DNA of 64,000 nt from CBDBDZ01 sp965204215 (GCA_965204215.1 CBDBDZ010000014.1:992001-1056000), one strand, 5' to 3'; numbered from the stretch's first letter, positions 17,801 to 27,006 are shown. Notes: a model not told the origin generated them from the letters alone. Numbers and translations: made by a program.

Positions 17801-18430
17801 ATGTTAAATTTATTAAACAGGTCAACCATGACCTTTTTGTCCGACCCGAAGTGTCATTACTCACACCGTGTCAGAATTGTACTGGCTGAAAAGGGAATCA
17901 CGGTAGATATTGAAGAGTACACCAATGAAACCTTGCCGGCACAGGTTGCGGAAATTAATCCCTATAATTCACTACCTCTATTAATTGACCGTGATTTGCC
18001 GCTTTATAATACCATGGTAATGATGGAATATTTGGATGAGCGTTTTCCTCATCCACCGCTATTGCCAGTATATCCGGTTGACAGGGCGATAACCAGATTG
18101 TGGATGCACCGCTTTGACCGCGATTGGTCGCCAAATATTGATAAGATATTAGAAGGTAAGGCAACTGAAAAAATGCGCAAAAATATGCGCGACAGCATTA
18201 TAGGCATTGCACCTGTATTCGCCCAAAAGCCTTATTTTATGAGTGATGAGTTTTCAATTTCCGACTGCTATTTAATTCCTGTTTTATGGCGTTTGGGCGA
18301 ATTGGGCATTGAATTTCCTAAAGTTCGTCAAACGCGGGCGATGAAAGAATATATGAAACGCGTGTTTGACCGCCCTTCATTTCGTAAAAGTTTAACCGAA
18401 GACGAACTGGAATTTGCTACTGTTTTATAG
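17801..18430 (+). CDS. sspA: Stringent starvation protein A
   Basis: GST-fold RNA polymerase-associated regulator, 209 residues. The SspA-type thioredoxin-like start TFLSDPKCHYSHRVRIVLAEKG lacks the usual GST catalytic pattern. NPYNSLPLLIDRDLPLYNTMVMMEYLDERFPHPPLLP and FSISDCYLIPVLWRL are conserved. The location directly behind petABC is the usual gammaproteobacterial order. The sspB gene that normally follows is absent: an SDR gene starts 86 bases downstream instead. ATG 17801 is used; ATG 17828 is a possible alternative. Confidence 0.93.
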   Translation: MLNLLNRSTMTFLSDPKCHYSHRVRIVLAEKGITVDIEEYTNETLPAQVAEINPYNSLPLLIDRDLPLYNTMVMMEYLDERFPHPPLLPVYPVDRAITRLWMHRFDRDWSPNIDKILEGKATEKMRKNMRDSIIGIAPVFAQKPYFMSDEFSISDCYLIPVLWRLGELGIEFPKVRQTRAMKEYMKRVFDRPSFRKSLTEDELEFATVL

Positions 18431-18516
18431 GTATACAGTCGCAATGGTTTTTAAAGGTGTCGGGTTAAAGTTTGGCACTGTTTAGACGTAGAATTTAATT
18501 TTAAACGAGCAATGTT

Positions 18517-19290
18517 ATGAGTACAGATTTATTCAACTTAACTGGCAAAATTGCACTGGTTACGGGCGCAAGCCGAGGCATTGGGGAGTCCATAGCACGT
18601 TTATTAGCTGAACAAGGTGCTCACGTTATTGTTTCTAGCCGCAAAATAGACGATTGTCGCACTGTAGCCGAAAGCATCAAAATCAATGGAGGCAGTGCGG
18701 AAGCCTTTGCTTGTCATGTAGGCGATATGGATCAAATTGACGCTATATTTGAACACATTAAAGCGACTCATGGCAGTTTAAATGTTTTAGTTAACAACGC
18801 TGCGGCTAACCCTTATTTTGGCGATATTCTGGATACGGACTTAGGGGCTTTTAACAAAACAGTGGACGTCAATATACGCGGTTACTTTTTTATGAGTATA
18901 GCTGCCGCCAAATTAATGCGCGATAATAACCAGGGTAAAGGAGGAGCAATTGTCAATACTGCATCCATTAATGCGTTAAAACCTGGTATGTGGCAAGGCA
19001 TTTATTCCATCAGTAAAGCGGCGGTAGTTAATATGACACAATCTTTTGCCAAAGAATGTGCAGGACACAATATTCGAGTCAATGCTCTACTCCCAGGGCT
19101 TACCAAAACGAAATTTGCAGGTGCTTTATTTACTAATGAAGCCCTGTATCAAACAGCTCTCAAAACCATTCCTATGGCAAGACATGCAGAACCGGATGAA
19201 ATGGCAGGAACCGTACTGTATTTAGTATCCGATGCGTCCAGCTATACAACAGGAGAATGTATAGTAGTGGATGGTGGTTTTACCATCTAG
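18517..19290 (+). CDS. SDR family NAD(P)-dependent oxidoreductase
   Basis: Classical short-chain dehydrogenase, 257 residues. The cofactor motif is TGASRGIG, then NNAAANPYFG, the catalytic Ser in NTASINALKP, the YSISK catalytic Tyr-Lys pair and a final TGECIVVDGGFTI. The close form NNAAANPYFG and LPGLTKTKFAGALF is shared by DHRS4-like and acyl-CoA-metabolism-linked SDRs. The substrate is not known. Cofactor preference cannot be fixed, although the S-S-R-K sequence after beta-2 suggests NADP(H). Confidence 0.88.
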   Translation: MSTDLFNLTGKIALVTGASRGIGESIARLLAEQGAHVIVSSRKIDDCRTVAESIKINGGSAEAFACHVGDMDQIDAIFEHIKATHGSLNVLVNNAAANPYFGDILDTDLGAFNKTVDVNIRGYFFMSIAAAKLMRDNNQGKGGAIVNTASINALKPGMWQGIYSISKAAVVNMTQSFAKECAGHNIRVNALLPGLTKTKFAGALFTNEALYQTALKTIPMARHAEPDEMAGTVLYLVSDASSYTTGECIVVDGGFTI

Positions 19291-19320
19291 CTTCAACAGC
19301 TATTTGCTAAATAGTTCGCT

Positions 19321-20772
19321 GTGGACGCTAATTATGGCATAGCGTCGCTATTGCCAGCGGTTATTGCTATATCTCTGGCACTACTTACTCGACAAGTTAT
19401 TCTATCGTTAATACTAGGTGTAGTATCAGGCTGTTTAGTGCTTAATGAATGGGAATTATGGCAAGCCTATGTCGGTAGTATAGAACTGGTGATTACTACG
19501 CTGGGAAAAACCAATAATGCCCATGTTGTAGTTTTTACACTTTTAGTTGGAGCTATGGTAATGCTTATTCAGAAATCAGGGGGTGTTAAAGCTTTTACGG
19601 AGCGTATTACCAATGGGAAAGAACGCAGCCAACGCGGTCTTCAATTGACAAGTATTTTATCAACCCTGGCCATATTTATTGAAACCAATATTGCGATAAT
19701 GACGGTAGGTACATTGTATCGACCACTTTACGATAAATTAAAAATAGCGCGAGAACGCCTTGCTTTTATTGTTGATACCTGCGCAGCCCCTGCTAAAGTA
19801 GCCATGCCGTTTAATTCATGGGGCGTATTTATTGCAGGGTTAATTGCTGCACAAAGTGTGGAGCAATCGTTTTCGGTGATGTTGCAGTCTATCGCTTATA
19901 ATTTTTACCCAATGTTTATTTTATTTTTTGTTTTTGCGACATCGTACAGTGGAAGCGATATTGGCAAAATGAAACGAGCGCAGGAAAGAACCCTGCAAGG
20001 GCAGCTAATGTTCCCAAACGCTAAACCCATAGTAGCCAATGATAAACTACAAGTTAAGGTTGCAGAGCATATTCAACCCAGGCAGATTAATCTGGTTGCG
20101 CCCATGCTGTTAACGCTCATTATGGTACCAATTATGCTGGTGTTAACCGGTTGGTTTGCCGTCGATGAACAGGCAGCTCTGCTGGTTAAAATCAGCCAGG
20201 CAATCAACAACGGTTCGGGAGCATCATCGGTAACCATCGCCATTACTTCGGGTATTCTGCTGGCAGTTATCATTTATAAAATACAAGCCCTTTTTACCAT
20301 TGGGCAATCGATTGAAATTATCATAGAGGGTATGGCTACCATGATGACAATGGCACTGGTAATGTTGCTGGCATTTGTTGTTGGTGAACTCAGTAATCAA
20401 CTGGGTACAGGACACTATGTTGCCGATGTTACCAGGTCGTGGCTTTCTCCTGCGTTAGCACCAGCACTGATTTTTATGGTAAGTTGTTTTATGGCCTTTG
20501 CCACAGGTACATCCTGGGGTACGTTTGCCATTATGATTGCTATTGCTATTCCGTTAGGCATAGAGCTTGATATTGCTATTCCACTGGTAGTAGCGGCTGC
20601 GGTTGGCGGCGGTATATTTGGTGATCACTGTTCACCTATATCCGATACTACCATTATGGCATCAATGGCGTCAGGTACCGATCATATCGACCATGTTACC
20701 ACCCAGTTAAACTATGCTTTATTGGCAGGAGGTTTAAGTGTGGCAACTTATTTGATACTAGGCTTTATTTAA
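19321..20772 (+). CDS. nhaC: NhaC-family Na+/H+ antiporter
   Basis: Polytopic inner-membrane transporter, 483 residues, of the NhaC (ion transporter) superfamily. About eleven hydrophobic segments are visible. The signature GGGIFGDHCSPISDTTIMASM with the later DHIDHVTTQLNYA lies near the C-terminus, and FMAFATGTSWGTFAIMIAIA precedes it. The probable function is exchange of Na+ (or an organic ion such as malate/lactate in some relatives) for protons. The start is GTG 19321, 30 bases after the SDR stop; a family E-like hairpin element follows the stop codon. Confidence 0.88.
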   Translation: MDANYGIASLLPAVIAISLALLTRQVILSLILGVVSGCLVLNEWELWQAYVGSIELVITTLGKTNNAHVVVFTLLVGAMVMLIQKSGGVKAFTERITNGKERSQRGLQLTSILSTLAIFIETNIAIMTVGTLYRPLYDKLKIARERLAFIVDTCAAPAKVAMPFNSWGVFIAGLIAAQSVEQSFSVMLQSIAYNFYPMFILFFVFATSYSGSDIGKMKRAQERTLQGQLMFPNAKPIVANDKLQVKVAEHIQPRQINLVAPMLLTLIMVPIMLVLTGWFAVDEQAALLVKISQAINNGSGASSVTIAITSGILLAVIIYKIQALFTIGQSIEIIIEGMATMMTMALVMLLAFVVGELSNQLGTGHYVADVTRSWLSPALAPALIFMVSCFMAFATGTSWGTFAIMIAIAIPLGIELDIAIPLVVAAAVGGGIFGDHCSPISDTTIMASMASGTDHIDHVTTQLNYALLAGGLSVATYLILGFI

Positions 20773-20922
20773 TACCATTCCTAAAAAATATTAACATGAT
20801 TAGTGCTATAAAGGGTTTTAAAAACTTGAGAGGCAGGATAGCCTCGACAAAGCTACAGGGATATACTCGTGCGGTTTTTAAAATTCTCTATAACACTAAA
20901 TATTTATTGTGATTGGTATAAG
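20773..20922 (+). repeat. Family E-like palindromic element
   Basis: Nested inverted repeats: outer TACCATTCCT/TTGTGATTGGTA (imperfect), TTAGTGCTATA/TATAACACTAA, and TTTTAAAAAC (20816) pairing with GTTTTTAAAA (20874). Inside is hairpin GAGGC-AGGATA-GCCTC (20830-20845) with the same loop as other family E elements, and a second ACAGGGATA at 20865. It lacks the CAAAATCG/GATTTTGCGAG hairpin, so its membership is tentative. Confidence 0.5.
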
Positions 20923-20936
20923 GGTTAATTGTCACT

Positions 20937-22988
20937 ATGCATAAAAAATACAGTATAGGTATTGATACAGGAGGTACTTACACAGATGCCGTTATTATTG
21001 ATTTAAATAACCAAAAGTTGTTAGCCAGTGCCAAAGCGCTAACAACTAAAGGCGATTTGACTATAGGCATTAGCAAGGCAATGCAGGCAGTCATTAATGA
21101 AATGCCAAAGGCAGCAAGTAATATTGCTTTTGTGTCATTATCAACCACACTCTGTACCAATGCATTGGTCGAAGGGCATGGTTCATCATTAGGTGTTGTT
21201 TTGATTGGGTTTGACCAGGAAATGATTGATAAAACACAAATTTCCAAAGCGATTCCCGATTGCAAAATAGTATCCATTCAAGGCGGGCATAATTTTTCTG
21301 GCAATGAAGTAGCGGTATTTGACGAAAAAGGGTTAAGGCAAGTGTTGTGCAATGAATTGTCTAAATACGAATCTTACGCGGTGGCATCGCAGTATTCGAT
21401 TCGTAACCCGGAACATGAACAAAAGGCAATGGATATGATCAGAGAGATCACTGGCGCGCCAGTGACGGCATCATCGCATTTAACCAGTGCACTGGATGCG
21501 CCAAAACGTGCTTTGACAGCTTGCTTCAATGCGCGAATTATTTCGATGATTTACCGTTTGGAACAGTCGGTCAAAGCCACACTTGAAAGTTTGAATATTG
21601 ATGCCCCCATTATGATTGTCAAAGGCGACGGTGCTGTCAGTCATATACGCATTGTTCGCGACAGACCGATTGAAACCATTTTATCAGGGCCGGCAGCCAG
21701 CGTGATGGGTGCCAGATTTCTAACAGGTCTTAATGACTTTTTAATTAGTGATGTAGGTGGCACAACTACCGATGTTGCGACTGTTATTAAAGGCTGGCCC
21801 AGCCTGGATGAAACGGGTTCGATGGTAGGTAATTTTAAAACATTAACCAAAGCTATTAACATGAAAACCATTGGACTCGGTGGCGACTCTGAAGTCTTTC
21901 TGGGTGGTATTAGCGGCTTTGAATTACAGCTTTCATCCAGCAGAGTGATTCCTATAGCATTGTTAGCGAAGAAATGGCCCGAAATTGAACAGCAACTTGA
22001 AATTTCGTTAGGGCAACCCAGCGGGATGGCAACCAGTCTTAAATATGTGATAAGACCAAAGCAAAAAAATCCCGTTCATTTACCTGAAGCGGATGAACGC
22101 TTCTTGCAAAGCATACCACTTAATCAGCCCGTTGCTTTTTCCGATTGTATAAATGGTGCGGGACATAGAGCCAGAATTAAACGTCTGGTAGAGCGTGGAG
22201 CTTTACAAATTTCAGGCTTAACGCCATCAGATGCAGCGCATGTTTTAGGTTACCAGTCACAATGGTCAACGACAGCAGCTCAATTAGGTTGCGAATTATT
22301 GGGTAGAGCCAAGGGGTTTATCTGTGAAAACCGCTTCAAACAAAAACCGCAGCTTGAAGCTAAAATTAAACAATTTGCAGAGCAAATTCACCATCAGGTT
22401 TGTTGTAAAAGCTCTCACGTTTTATTGGAAGAGTTAGTTGGCGTCTCCTTTAATGCGGATGACTTGTTAATTCAGGCAATCTGTAACCAGAGAAGAAGTG
22501 ATACTAATGACAACGTCCCCACTGTTAAAAATTTGCAACTGCGCTTTCAACCCACTTTCCCCATTGTGGCAGTAGGAGGGCCTGCACCAGTGTATTATCC
22601 GCAAATAGGCAAACGCTTAAACAGCAACACTCTTATTCCCGAGGGCAGCGAAGTTGCCAATGCCATTGGTGCAGCGGTTGGAGCGCAAAAAATATCATCG
22701 TCAGTTACGCTTAATCGCGCTGAAAAGAAAGGGTTTTCACTGCATTATAGTGGTGTACCCAAGCGTTATGACACCGCAGATACGGCACTTCAGGCAGCGC
22801 GAGAATTGGTCAAAGAACTGGTGATTGAAAATGCGTGGATGCAAAGCGGTAGCGACTTAAGCCTGGAGCAATTTGCCAGTATAGCCAAAGTCGAAATCAG
22901 TGAAAAGTTTATCAATATTCCCAATCTTGAAGGCAATGAGGCCTTGGTCAGCGCTGCCATTACTGCCGAGATTGTGCGCTTTGCTTAA
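20937..22988 (+). CDS. Hydantoinase/oxoprolinase family protein (HyuA-like)
   Basis: 683 residues with actin-like ATPase fold. The N-terminal domain starts IGIDTGGTYTDAVIIDL (phosphate-1 motif) and contains LSTTLCTNALVEGHG. The Hydantoinase_A core has GDGAVSHIRIVRDRPIETIL, SGPAASVMGAR, DVGGTTTDVATV and GLGGDSEVF, and the C-terminal part has AVGGPAPVYYPQIGKRL. Family members hydrolyse ATP to open hydantoin, 5-oxoproline or related rings, or carboxylate ketones. The HyuB-type partner is missing on either side, so the reaction is undetermined. ATG 20937 stands alone between two repeat elements, suggesting a monocistronic gene. Confidence 0.85.
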   Translation: MHKKYSIGIDTGGTYTDAVIIDLNNQKLLASAKALTTKGDLTIGISKAMQAVINEMPKAASNIAFVSLSTTLCTNALVEGHGSSLGVVLIGFDQEMIDKTQISKAIPDCKIVSIQGGHNFSGNEVAVFDEKGLRQVLCNELSKYESYAVASQYSIRNPEHEQKAMDMIREITGAPVTASSHLTSALDAPKRALTACFNARIISMIYRLEQSVKATLESLNIDAPIMIVKGDGAVSHIRIVRDRPIETILSGPAASVMGARFLTGLNDFLISDVGGTTTDVATVIKGWPSLDETGSMVGNFKTLTKAINMKTIGLGGDSEVFLGGISGFELQLSSSRVIPIALLAKKWPEIEQQLEISLGQPSGMATSLKYVIRPKQKNPVHLPEADERFLQSIPLNQPVAFSDCINGAGHRARIKRLVERGALQISGLTPSDAAHVLGYQSQWSTTAAQLGCELLGRAKGFICENRFKQKPQLEAKIKQFAEQIHHQVCCKSSHVLLEELVGVSFNADDLLIQAICNQRRSDTNDNVPTVKNLQLRFQPTFPIVAVGGPAPVYYPQIGKRLNSNTLIPEGSEVANAIGAAVGAQKISSSVTLNRAEKKGFSLHYSGVPKRYDTADTALQAARELVKELVIENAWMQSGSDLSLEQFASIAKVEISEKFINIPNLEGNEALVSAAITAEIVRFA

Positions 22989-23289
22989 CTTATCTGTTTT
23001 TTCAAATAAACTGATGTTTTTGAAATTATTTTTGAATGTAGCAGGTTTTTAATGCAATAGAAGGCCATTGATTTTGGGTGATATTTCCTATATCTCACGA
23101 CCATTGTTTAATACAATAACCTTAATAGTCTTTTGGAGCATGCAGAAAATTCAGCAGCAATTATTAACAGTCCTTCAAACATTCCACTTTCCTCAGGGAA
23201 AAGGTGTATACTTTCCACATAAAGAAGTATACTAACCCCATACAATTTAGGTAATAACACTTTCACTATCAGAACTTTAGGAGGCAGCA
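22989..23289. other. Repeat-bearing intergenic region between the HyuA-like gene and the 755-aa secreted protein
   Basis: No gene is seen. The stretch holds a family B end remnant (about 23034-23056) and a partial family E element on the minus strand (23061-23110). Near the downstream gene it has two TATACT hexamers (23207 and 23228), the second a plausible -10 box without a clear -35. GTATACTNACC also occurs at 57652, 57742 and 26694, always outside or at the edge of genes. Confidence 0.5.
23061..23110 (-). repeat. Partial family E element
   Basis: On the minus strand CAATGGTCG precedes a hairpin GTGAGATAT-AGGAA-ATATCAC and then CAAAATC. This is the same order as 26308-26346, with AGGAA in place of the AGGATA loop. 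Confidence 0.6.
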
Positions 23290-25557
23290 ATGGCACATAT
23301 CAAGTACTTTTTACTTTTAATAGGTTTGTCTGTATCAATGACAACTCAAGCACTATGGGTGCCTATAGGCACTGGCAGTAATTTATTTTTTATTGAAATT
23401 GCTCCGAGTGTGGCAGGTGGTGATGTTGAAGAAGATCAACCAGGTGAAGGTAATTATTCTCAGCTAAATATCAGTTGGAATACTAGCGTAGATGCTGCTT
23501 ATTATGAAGTCTGGGAACGCCATGAATCTTGTTATACTACTTCCCCTTCGCCACTGGGAAATAATACCGGTGTTCCTTCTGGCTTTACTGATTGTAATTT
23601 TAATACTTCATTGGTGTACAGAGGAAATAGAACTAATATCAACCATTATCAAAGTGAAGATGGGCGAACCTATTCTGTATATGCTTGTGATATTGATAAT
23701 GAATGTACTCTGATTAACAACCACAATAATCTTAATATTAATGTCGTTCAAACAGATGTAACGTCAGTACCTCAAAGAGATTATCACTATGAAATAAGAT
23801 ATGGCGACATTAATGATGATGACCAAGTCGACTTTTATATTAGGAGGCTTAATGGTGACTACAATAATGGAATTATACAAGAAGCATTGTTACAACAAAA
23901 TGACAATTGGAAATTTATTTCAATTGATGCATATCAATATCAATTAGAGACAGCTAGATCATGGCAACCACTAAATCCGAATCTTGTAGGTATGAATGAT
24001 TACAATGCTGATGGAAATATTGATTTGGCAATTCTTAATATTGATGAAGTAATAGCAACTTTTGTTCTTGCCGACCGACTTCATCAATCTGTTGATGTAG
24101 GTGTGAGCAATAACGAAATTGTCCAGATAATAGCGCAGATGAATCACCGTCGTGAAATGGCACCAAAAGGTTTGTTACTTTACTCATCTGGTGAACCTGG
24201 AAGTGGTTTTGTATCAAAGTCTCCTCAAGTGATAACAGCTATTGATGACGACTTTATCAAATTTTTCAGAGATATTAATCAATGGTTTCACAATTCAAAC
24301 TACTTTACCGACAATGCTTTTGGGGTAGAGGAAGTAGAAGTTACAAAAGTAGTTGGTGTTGAAGATAACTTTAGGCTGACTCCTGTAGGGGAATGCGTGC
24401 AGTTTGGGTGTACCTTTACCCCTATTTCTAGTCCTACTTCTAACATATTTTCACCTGTTGTTATGGGGTATTGGCAATATACCTATGGTAATTTTACTCA
24501 ATCTGTAGTCCAATGTAGCTTACCTTTAGGGACTAGATTTAGTGAGTTAGAGGTTTATGGTTGTTATTTGGTTAGTGATACCTTTTGCCCTTTGATTAAT
24601 ATTTCTGCTAGCGGGTTGAATGAGTTTTTTGGAGAAGTCATGCGATTAAATCCATTTGGTATTTATCAAAACTACCAAAATAATTGCTATGAAAGAGGGG
24701 TTCTTCATTTACTACACCGCAGACTTATAACAGAAACCAGGATAGAGGAACGTCAAGGAGCGTTTGATGCTGTGAATTTTAGCATGGAAGCAAAAGAATT
24801 AAGTAATATATTGAGTATAGGAATGCGAGACGGAGTTATTAGCGATACATCTGATAATCAAATTAGGGAAATTATAAGCAATCAGATGGATATACCGATA
24901 GATGTTACTATTGATGATAATATACCTACATCTTTAGAAAATGCTTACCGTTTTTTAAAAACATTTTCTATACTAGCGGGCTATACTCTTGCAAGTTGTC
25001 AATCTAAACCTGATGATTATTTTGATGACCCTTCAGCAGGTTCCAAGGGTGATTTAGGTTTGTTGTGTTGGCAACAAATATTAACTAACAGAATTTCAAT
25101 CTCTAGTTGCTCAGCACCCAATTATGCGATTACTCAAAATCAACAAAATTTATTCAATACCAGTGCCCGCAAAGCATTTTGGGAATCAAGATTAAATGAC
25201 TCTTGTGACCCTGTAGCGCCCATAGCCATAGCAGTAATTAACGATGTAGGTTTAGGGGCAGCAACTAACCGATGGCTTGAAAATGTAGCCGAAAGTGAAG
25301 GAATTGCTTTTAATGCTACGCTAGAAAATAAGATTGGCCTTGAACTAATTGAGGGACATATTGAAGAAACAAGAGTAGATGTAGAGAATGAAGAAGGAAC
25401 ATCAGGTTTATTATCAGCACATCAAGTTGCTGATTATCATCATGTTGTTTTTGATAATAATAGGCTCCCACCACATGCTTTTGGCGGCACACCATTTAGC
25501 GATGAATTATTTCTTGATTCTATATGGTGCATAGGTTGTGACCCTGTCTTTGAGTAA
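23290..25557 (+). CDS. Secreted protein with VCBS/FG-GAP-like segment, function unknown
   Basis: 755 residues, not recognised as a named family. A signal peptide (to about TQA/LWVPIG) is followed by a Trp-rich segment (NISWNTSVDAAYYEVWERH) like a fibronectin type III fold with Cys pairs. Two Asp-rich stretches, GDINDDDQVDFYI (~175) and DYNADGNIDLAILN (~237), resemble FG-GAP/VCBS calcium repeats found beside RHS/Tc-type secreted proteins. The middle and C-terminal parts are Cys-rich (around 14 Cys) and end EGHIEETRVDVENEEGTSG..HHVVFDNNRLPPHAFGGTPF. TAGGAGGCAGCA gives a strong ribosome-binding site for ATG 23290. It overlaps the next gene by 20 bases. A toxin/partner pair is possible but unproved. 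Confidence 0.6.
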   Translation: MAHIKYFLLLIGLSVSMTTQALWVPIGTGSNLFFIEIAPSVAGGDVEEDQPGEGNYSQLNISWNTSVDAAYYEVWERHESCYTTSPSPLGNNTGVPSGFTDCNFNTSLVYRGNRTNINHYQSEDGRTYSVYACDIDNECTLINNHNNLNINVVQTDVTSVPQRDYHYEIRYGDINDDDQVDFYIRRLNGDYNNGIIQEALLQQNDNWKFISIDAYQYQLETARSWQPLNPNLVGMNDYNADGNIDLAILNIDEVIATFVLADRLHQSVDVGVSNNEIVQIIAQMNHRREMAPKGLLLYSSGEPGSGFVSKSPQVITAIDDDFIKFFRDINQWFHNSNYFTDNAFGVEEVEVTKVVGVEDNFRLTPVGECVQFGCTFTPISSPTSNIFSPVVMGYWQYTYGNFTQSVVQCSLPLGTRFSELEVYGCYLVSDTFCPLINISASGLNEFFGEVMRLNPFGIYQNYQNNCYERGVLHLLHRRLITETRIEERQGAFDAVNFSMEAKELSNILSIGMRDGVISDTSDNQIREIISNQMDIPIDVTIDDNIPTSLENAYRFLKTFSILAGYTLASCQSKPDDYFDDPSAGSKGDLGLLCWQQILTNRISISSCSAPNYAITQNQQNLFNTSARKAFWESRLNDSCDPVAPIAIAVINDVGLGAATNRWLENVAESEGIAFNATLENKIGLELIEGHIEETRVDVENEEGTSGLLSAHQVADYHHVVFDNNRLPPHAFGGTPFSDELFLDSIWCIGCDPVFE

Positions 25558-26293
25558 AAAAGTCAGAAGACGCTTTATATACTTAATCATATTTTGTGGC
25601 TTTTTGACCATGTGTCAAAGTCACGATGCGGTATTTGGAAAACACCATTTTAAATTACCTCATAAAAATGGCGCTGTAACTTATGAACGCAGTTACTGGC
25701 GTGTTCTTTGGGATAAAATTAATGGTAGAATTACCAAGCATAGTGGCAGAGTGATGTTTGTATATAAAGATATACAAAAACACATACCTGAGTACATCAC
25801 TCGTAAAACTATTTATGACACTGATATTGAAATGAAGTCAATTGTTATTTTTCCAAATTCAATGCGAAGAAAAGGATTCAGCCCTGAAAGAAGGGACAAA
25901 AATACTCTAGACCAGCTTAAACAAAATGGAATTACCAAAGATTTAAGCATTAAACAATTACAGTCAGTTATTGAGCAAACTCCCAACAAATTATATTATC
26001 GTGTTAACTATTTCATTAATAGTAATAGTTTTTATAGCCTTTGGAAGTACGTTGATATTGAAAATTTTGAATTTAAGGGCAGTACAGCATCTTGTAGTAG
26101 AAAGCGACTTTATGATGAGTATGAAGCAGTGAAAAACTGGCCTGATTACCGAAAAAAAACGTGCCGTATGGTCATTGACTCTAAAAAATTTGATTTGTTT
26201 TATAACTTTGGCATACTTGAAATTAACGTACAACACGCAGAAAAATTGCGTGATTATATGGATCAAAAACTGGCATTATGGGAAGTAAAGTAA
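25538..26293 (+). CDS. Hypothetical membrane-anchored protein coupled to the upstream secreted protein
   Basis: 251 residues, not recognised. An N-terminal basic stretch (KKVRRRF) and hydrophobic helix IYLIIFCGFLTMC suggest a signal anchor or a poor lipobox with Cys as acceptor, leaving a basic soluble domain outside the cytoplasmic membrane. Start GTG 25538 or TTG 25550 lies inside the upstream gene, which implies translational coupling and a joint role. Lys/Arg content is high and Cys few. An immunity or accessory role for the 755-aa protein is only a guess. A family E repeat begins right after the stop codon. Confidence 0.55.
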   Translation: MTLSLSKKVRRRFIYLIIFCGFLTMCQSHDAVFGKHHFKLPHKNGAVTYERSYWRVLWDKINGRITKHSGRVMFVYKDIQKHIPEYITRKTIYDTDIEMKSIVIFPNSMRRKGFSPERRDKNTLDQLKQNGITKDLSIKQLQSVIEQTPNKLYYRVNYFINSNSFYSLWKYVDIENFEFKGSTASCSRKRLYDEYEAVKNWPDYRKKTCRMVIDSKKFDLFYNFGILEINVQHAEKLRDYMDQKLALWEVK

Positions 26294-26442
26294 GATCATT
26301 ACAATAAGCAATGGTCGCGTGATACAGGATAGTATCACTCAAAATCGAGCACTATAAGTGTTTGATTTTGCGAGTATTGAAAAATCGCATTTTTTCAATA
26401 CGACCCCAGTTGCATAGGCAGGATGCCTAATGCAATGGTCTT
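26294..26442 (+). repeat. Family E multi-hairpin element (most complete copy)
   Basis: H0 CATTAC/GCAATG (26297-26313). H1 GTGATAC-AGGATA-GTATCAC (26319-26338). H2 CAAAATC/GATTTTG (26340-26370) with inner GCAC/GTGT. H3 GTATTGAAAAA/TTTTTTCAATAC (26374-26401). H4 TTGCATAGGC-AGGAT-GCCTAATGCAA (26410-26435). The linker sequences GATTTTGCGAG and CATTTTTT are shared with 14716-14855 whereas the stems differ by paired changes. It starts at the base after the stop codon of the preceding gene. Confidence 0.78.
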
Positions 26443-26703
26443 GAATTTTACTTAATTGGTTATGAAACTGAATTGCCATGCAGATTGCCTGTAGCAAAAA
26501 TAATTGAAAAAAATCATTGTTTTGATGGGTGGTGGATAAGTCTTCCTGATATACCGAACCATAGTGATAAGGCTGATTTTTCTTTTGGTGTTGGAGTCAG
26601 CCTATTTAAAAATAAACCTTTTATAGCATATAGTAAAAAGCATTTTGAGGATGTTGTAATGAAATTAAGTCCAGTAACTGGATGGATTAAATTAGTATAC
26701 TGA
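26440..26703 (+). pseudogene. Probable 3' remnant of a small gene behind a family E repeat
   Basis: An open frame of about 87 codons ends at 26703. Its last 76 residues (from TTG 26473) look like a real globular protein (CFDGWWISLPDIPNHSDKADF, FGVGVSLFKNKPFIAYSKKHF). No ATG start with a ribosome-binding site is found: the frame runs back to the right end of the repeat at about 26442. This suggests the 5' end was lost when the repeat arrived. A genuine short TTG-started gene is the alternative. Confidence 0.35.
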
Positions 26704-26783
26704 CCTGAATTTCCTCATAAAAATGTTCAATTTACACTCTTCAATTAGATATTATTAACTTCATGGACGATACTTTTAGATTG

Positions 26784-26961
26784 AACCCAAATTATGCATT
26801 AGAAACCTGCTGCATCCAAAAATGGCTTCAAAAACATCAGCTTGCTCGAAAAATAATGCTCGCCATAGCTCTGCTATGTTTCCGCTTATTTTCCTTGCGC
26901 GAGCTACTGGTTTTATTGTCATTTTTGCCTTCGCTACGATTTCTAATGCATAATTTGGGTT
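26784..26961 (+). repeat. Family B interspersed repeat, full-length 178-bp copy
   Basis: Starts AACCCAAATTATGCATTAG and ends CTAATGCATAATTTGGGTT, a near-perfect inverted pair. It matches 11437-11614 over its whole length with roughly a dozen substitutions and no length change. No coding capacity. Confidence 0.87.
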
Positions 26962-27006
26962 GAAGACTTTCCCTAATGGTGGGCGCTCTGGTTATTGGAT
27001 ACATTT

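Noticed and set aside
26763..26963. 66-codon open frame
   Set aside because: Lies inside the 178-bp family B repeat; the same translation appears in part from the other copy, which is non-coding.
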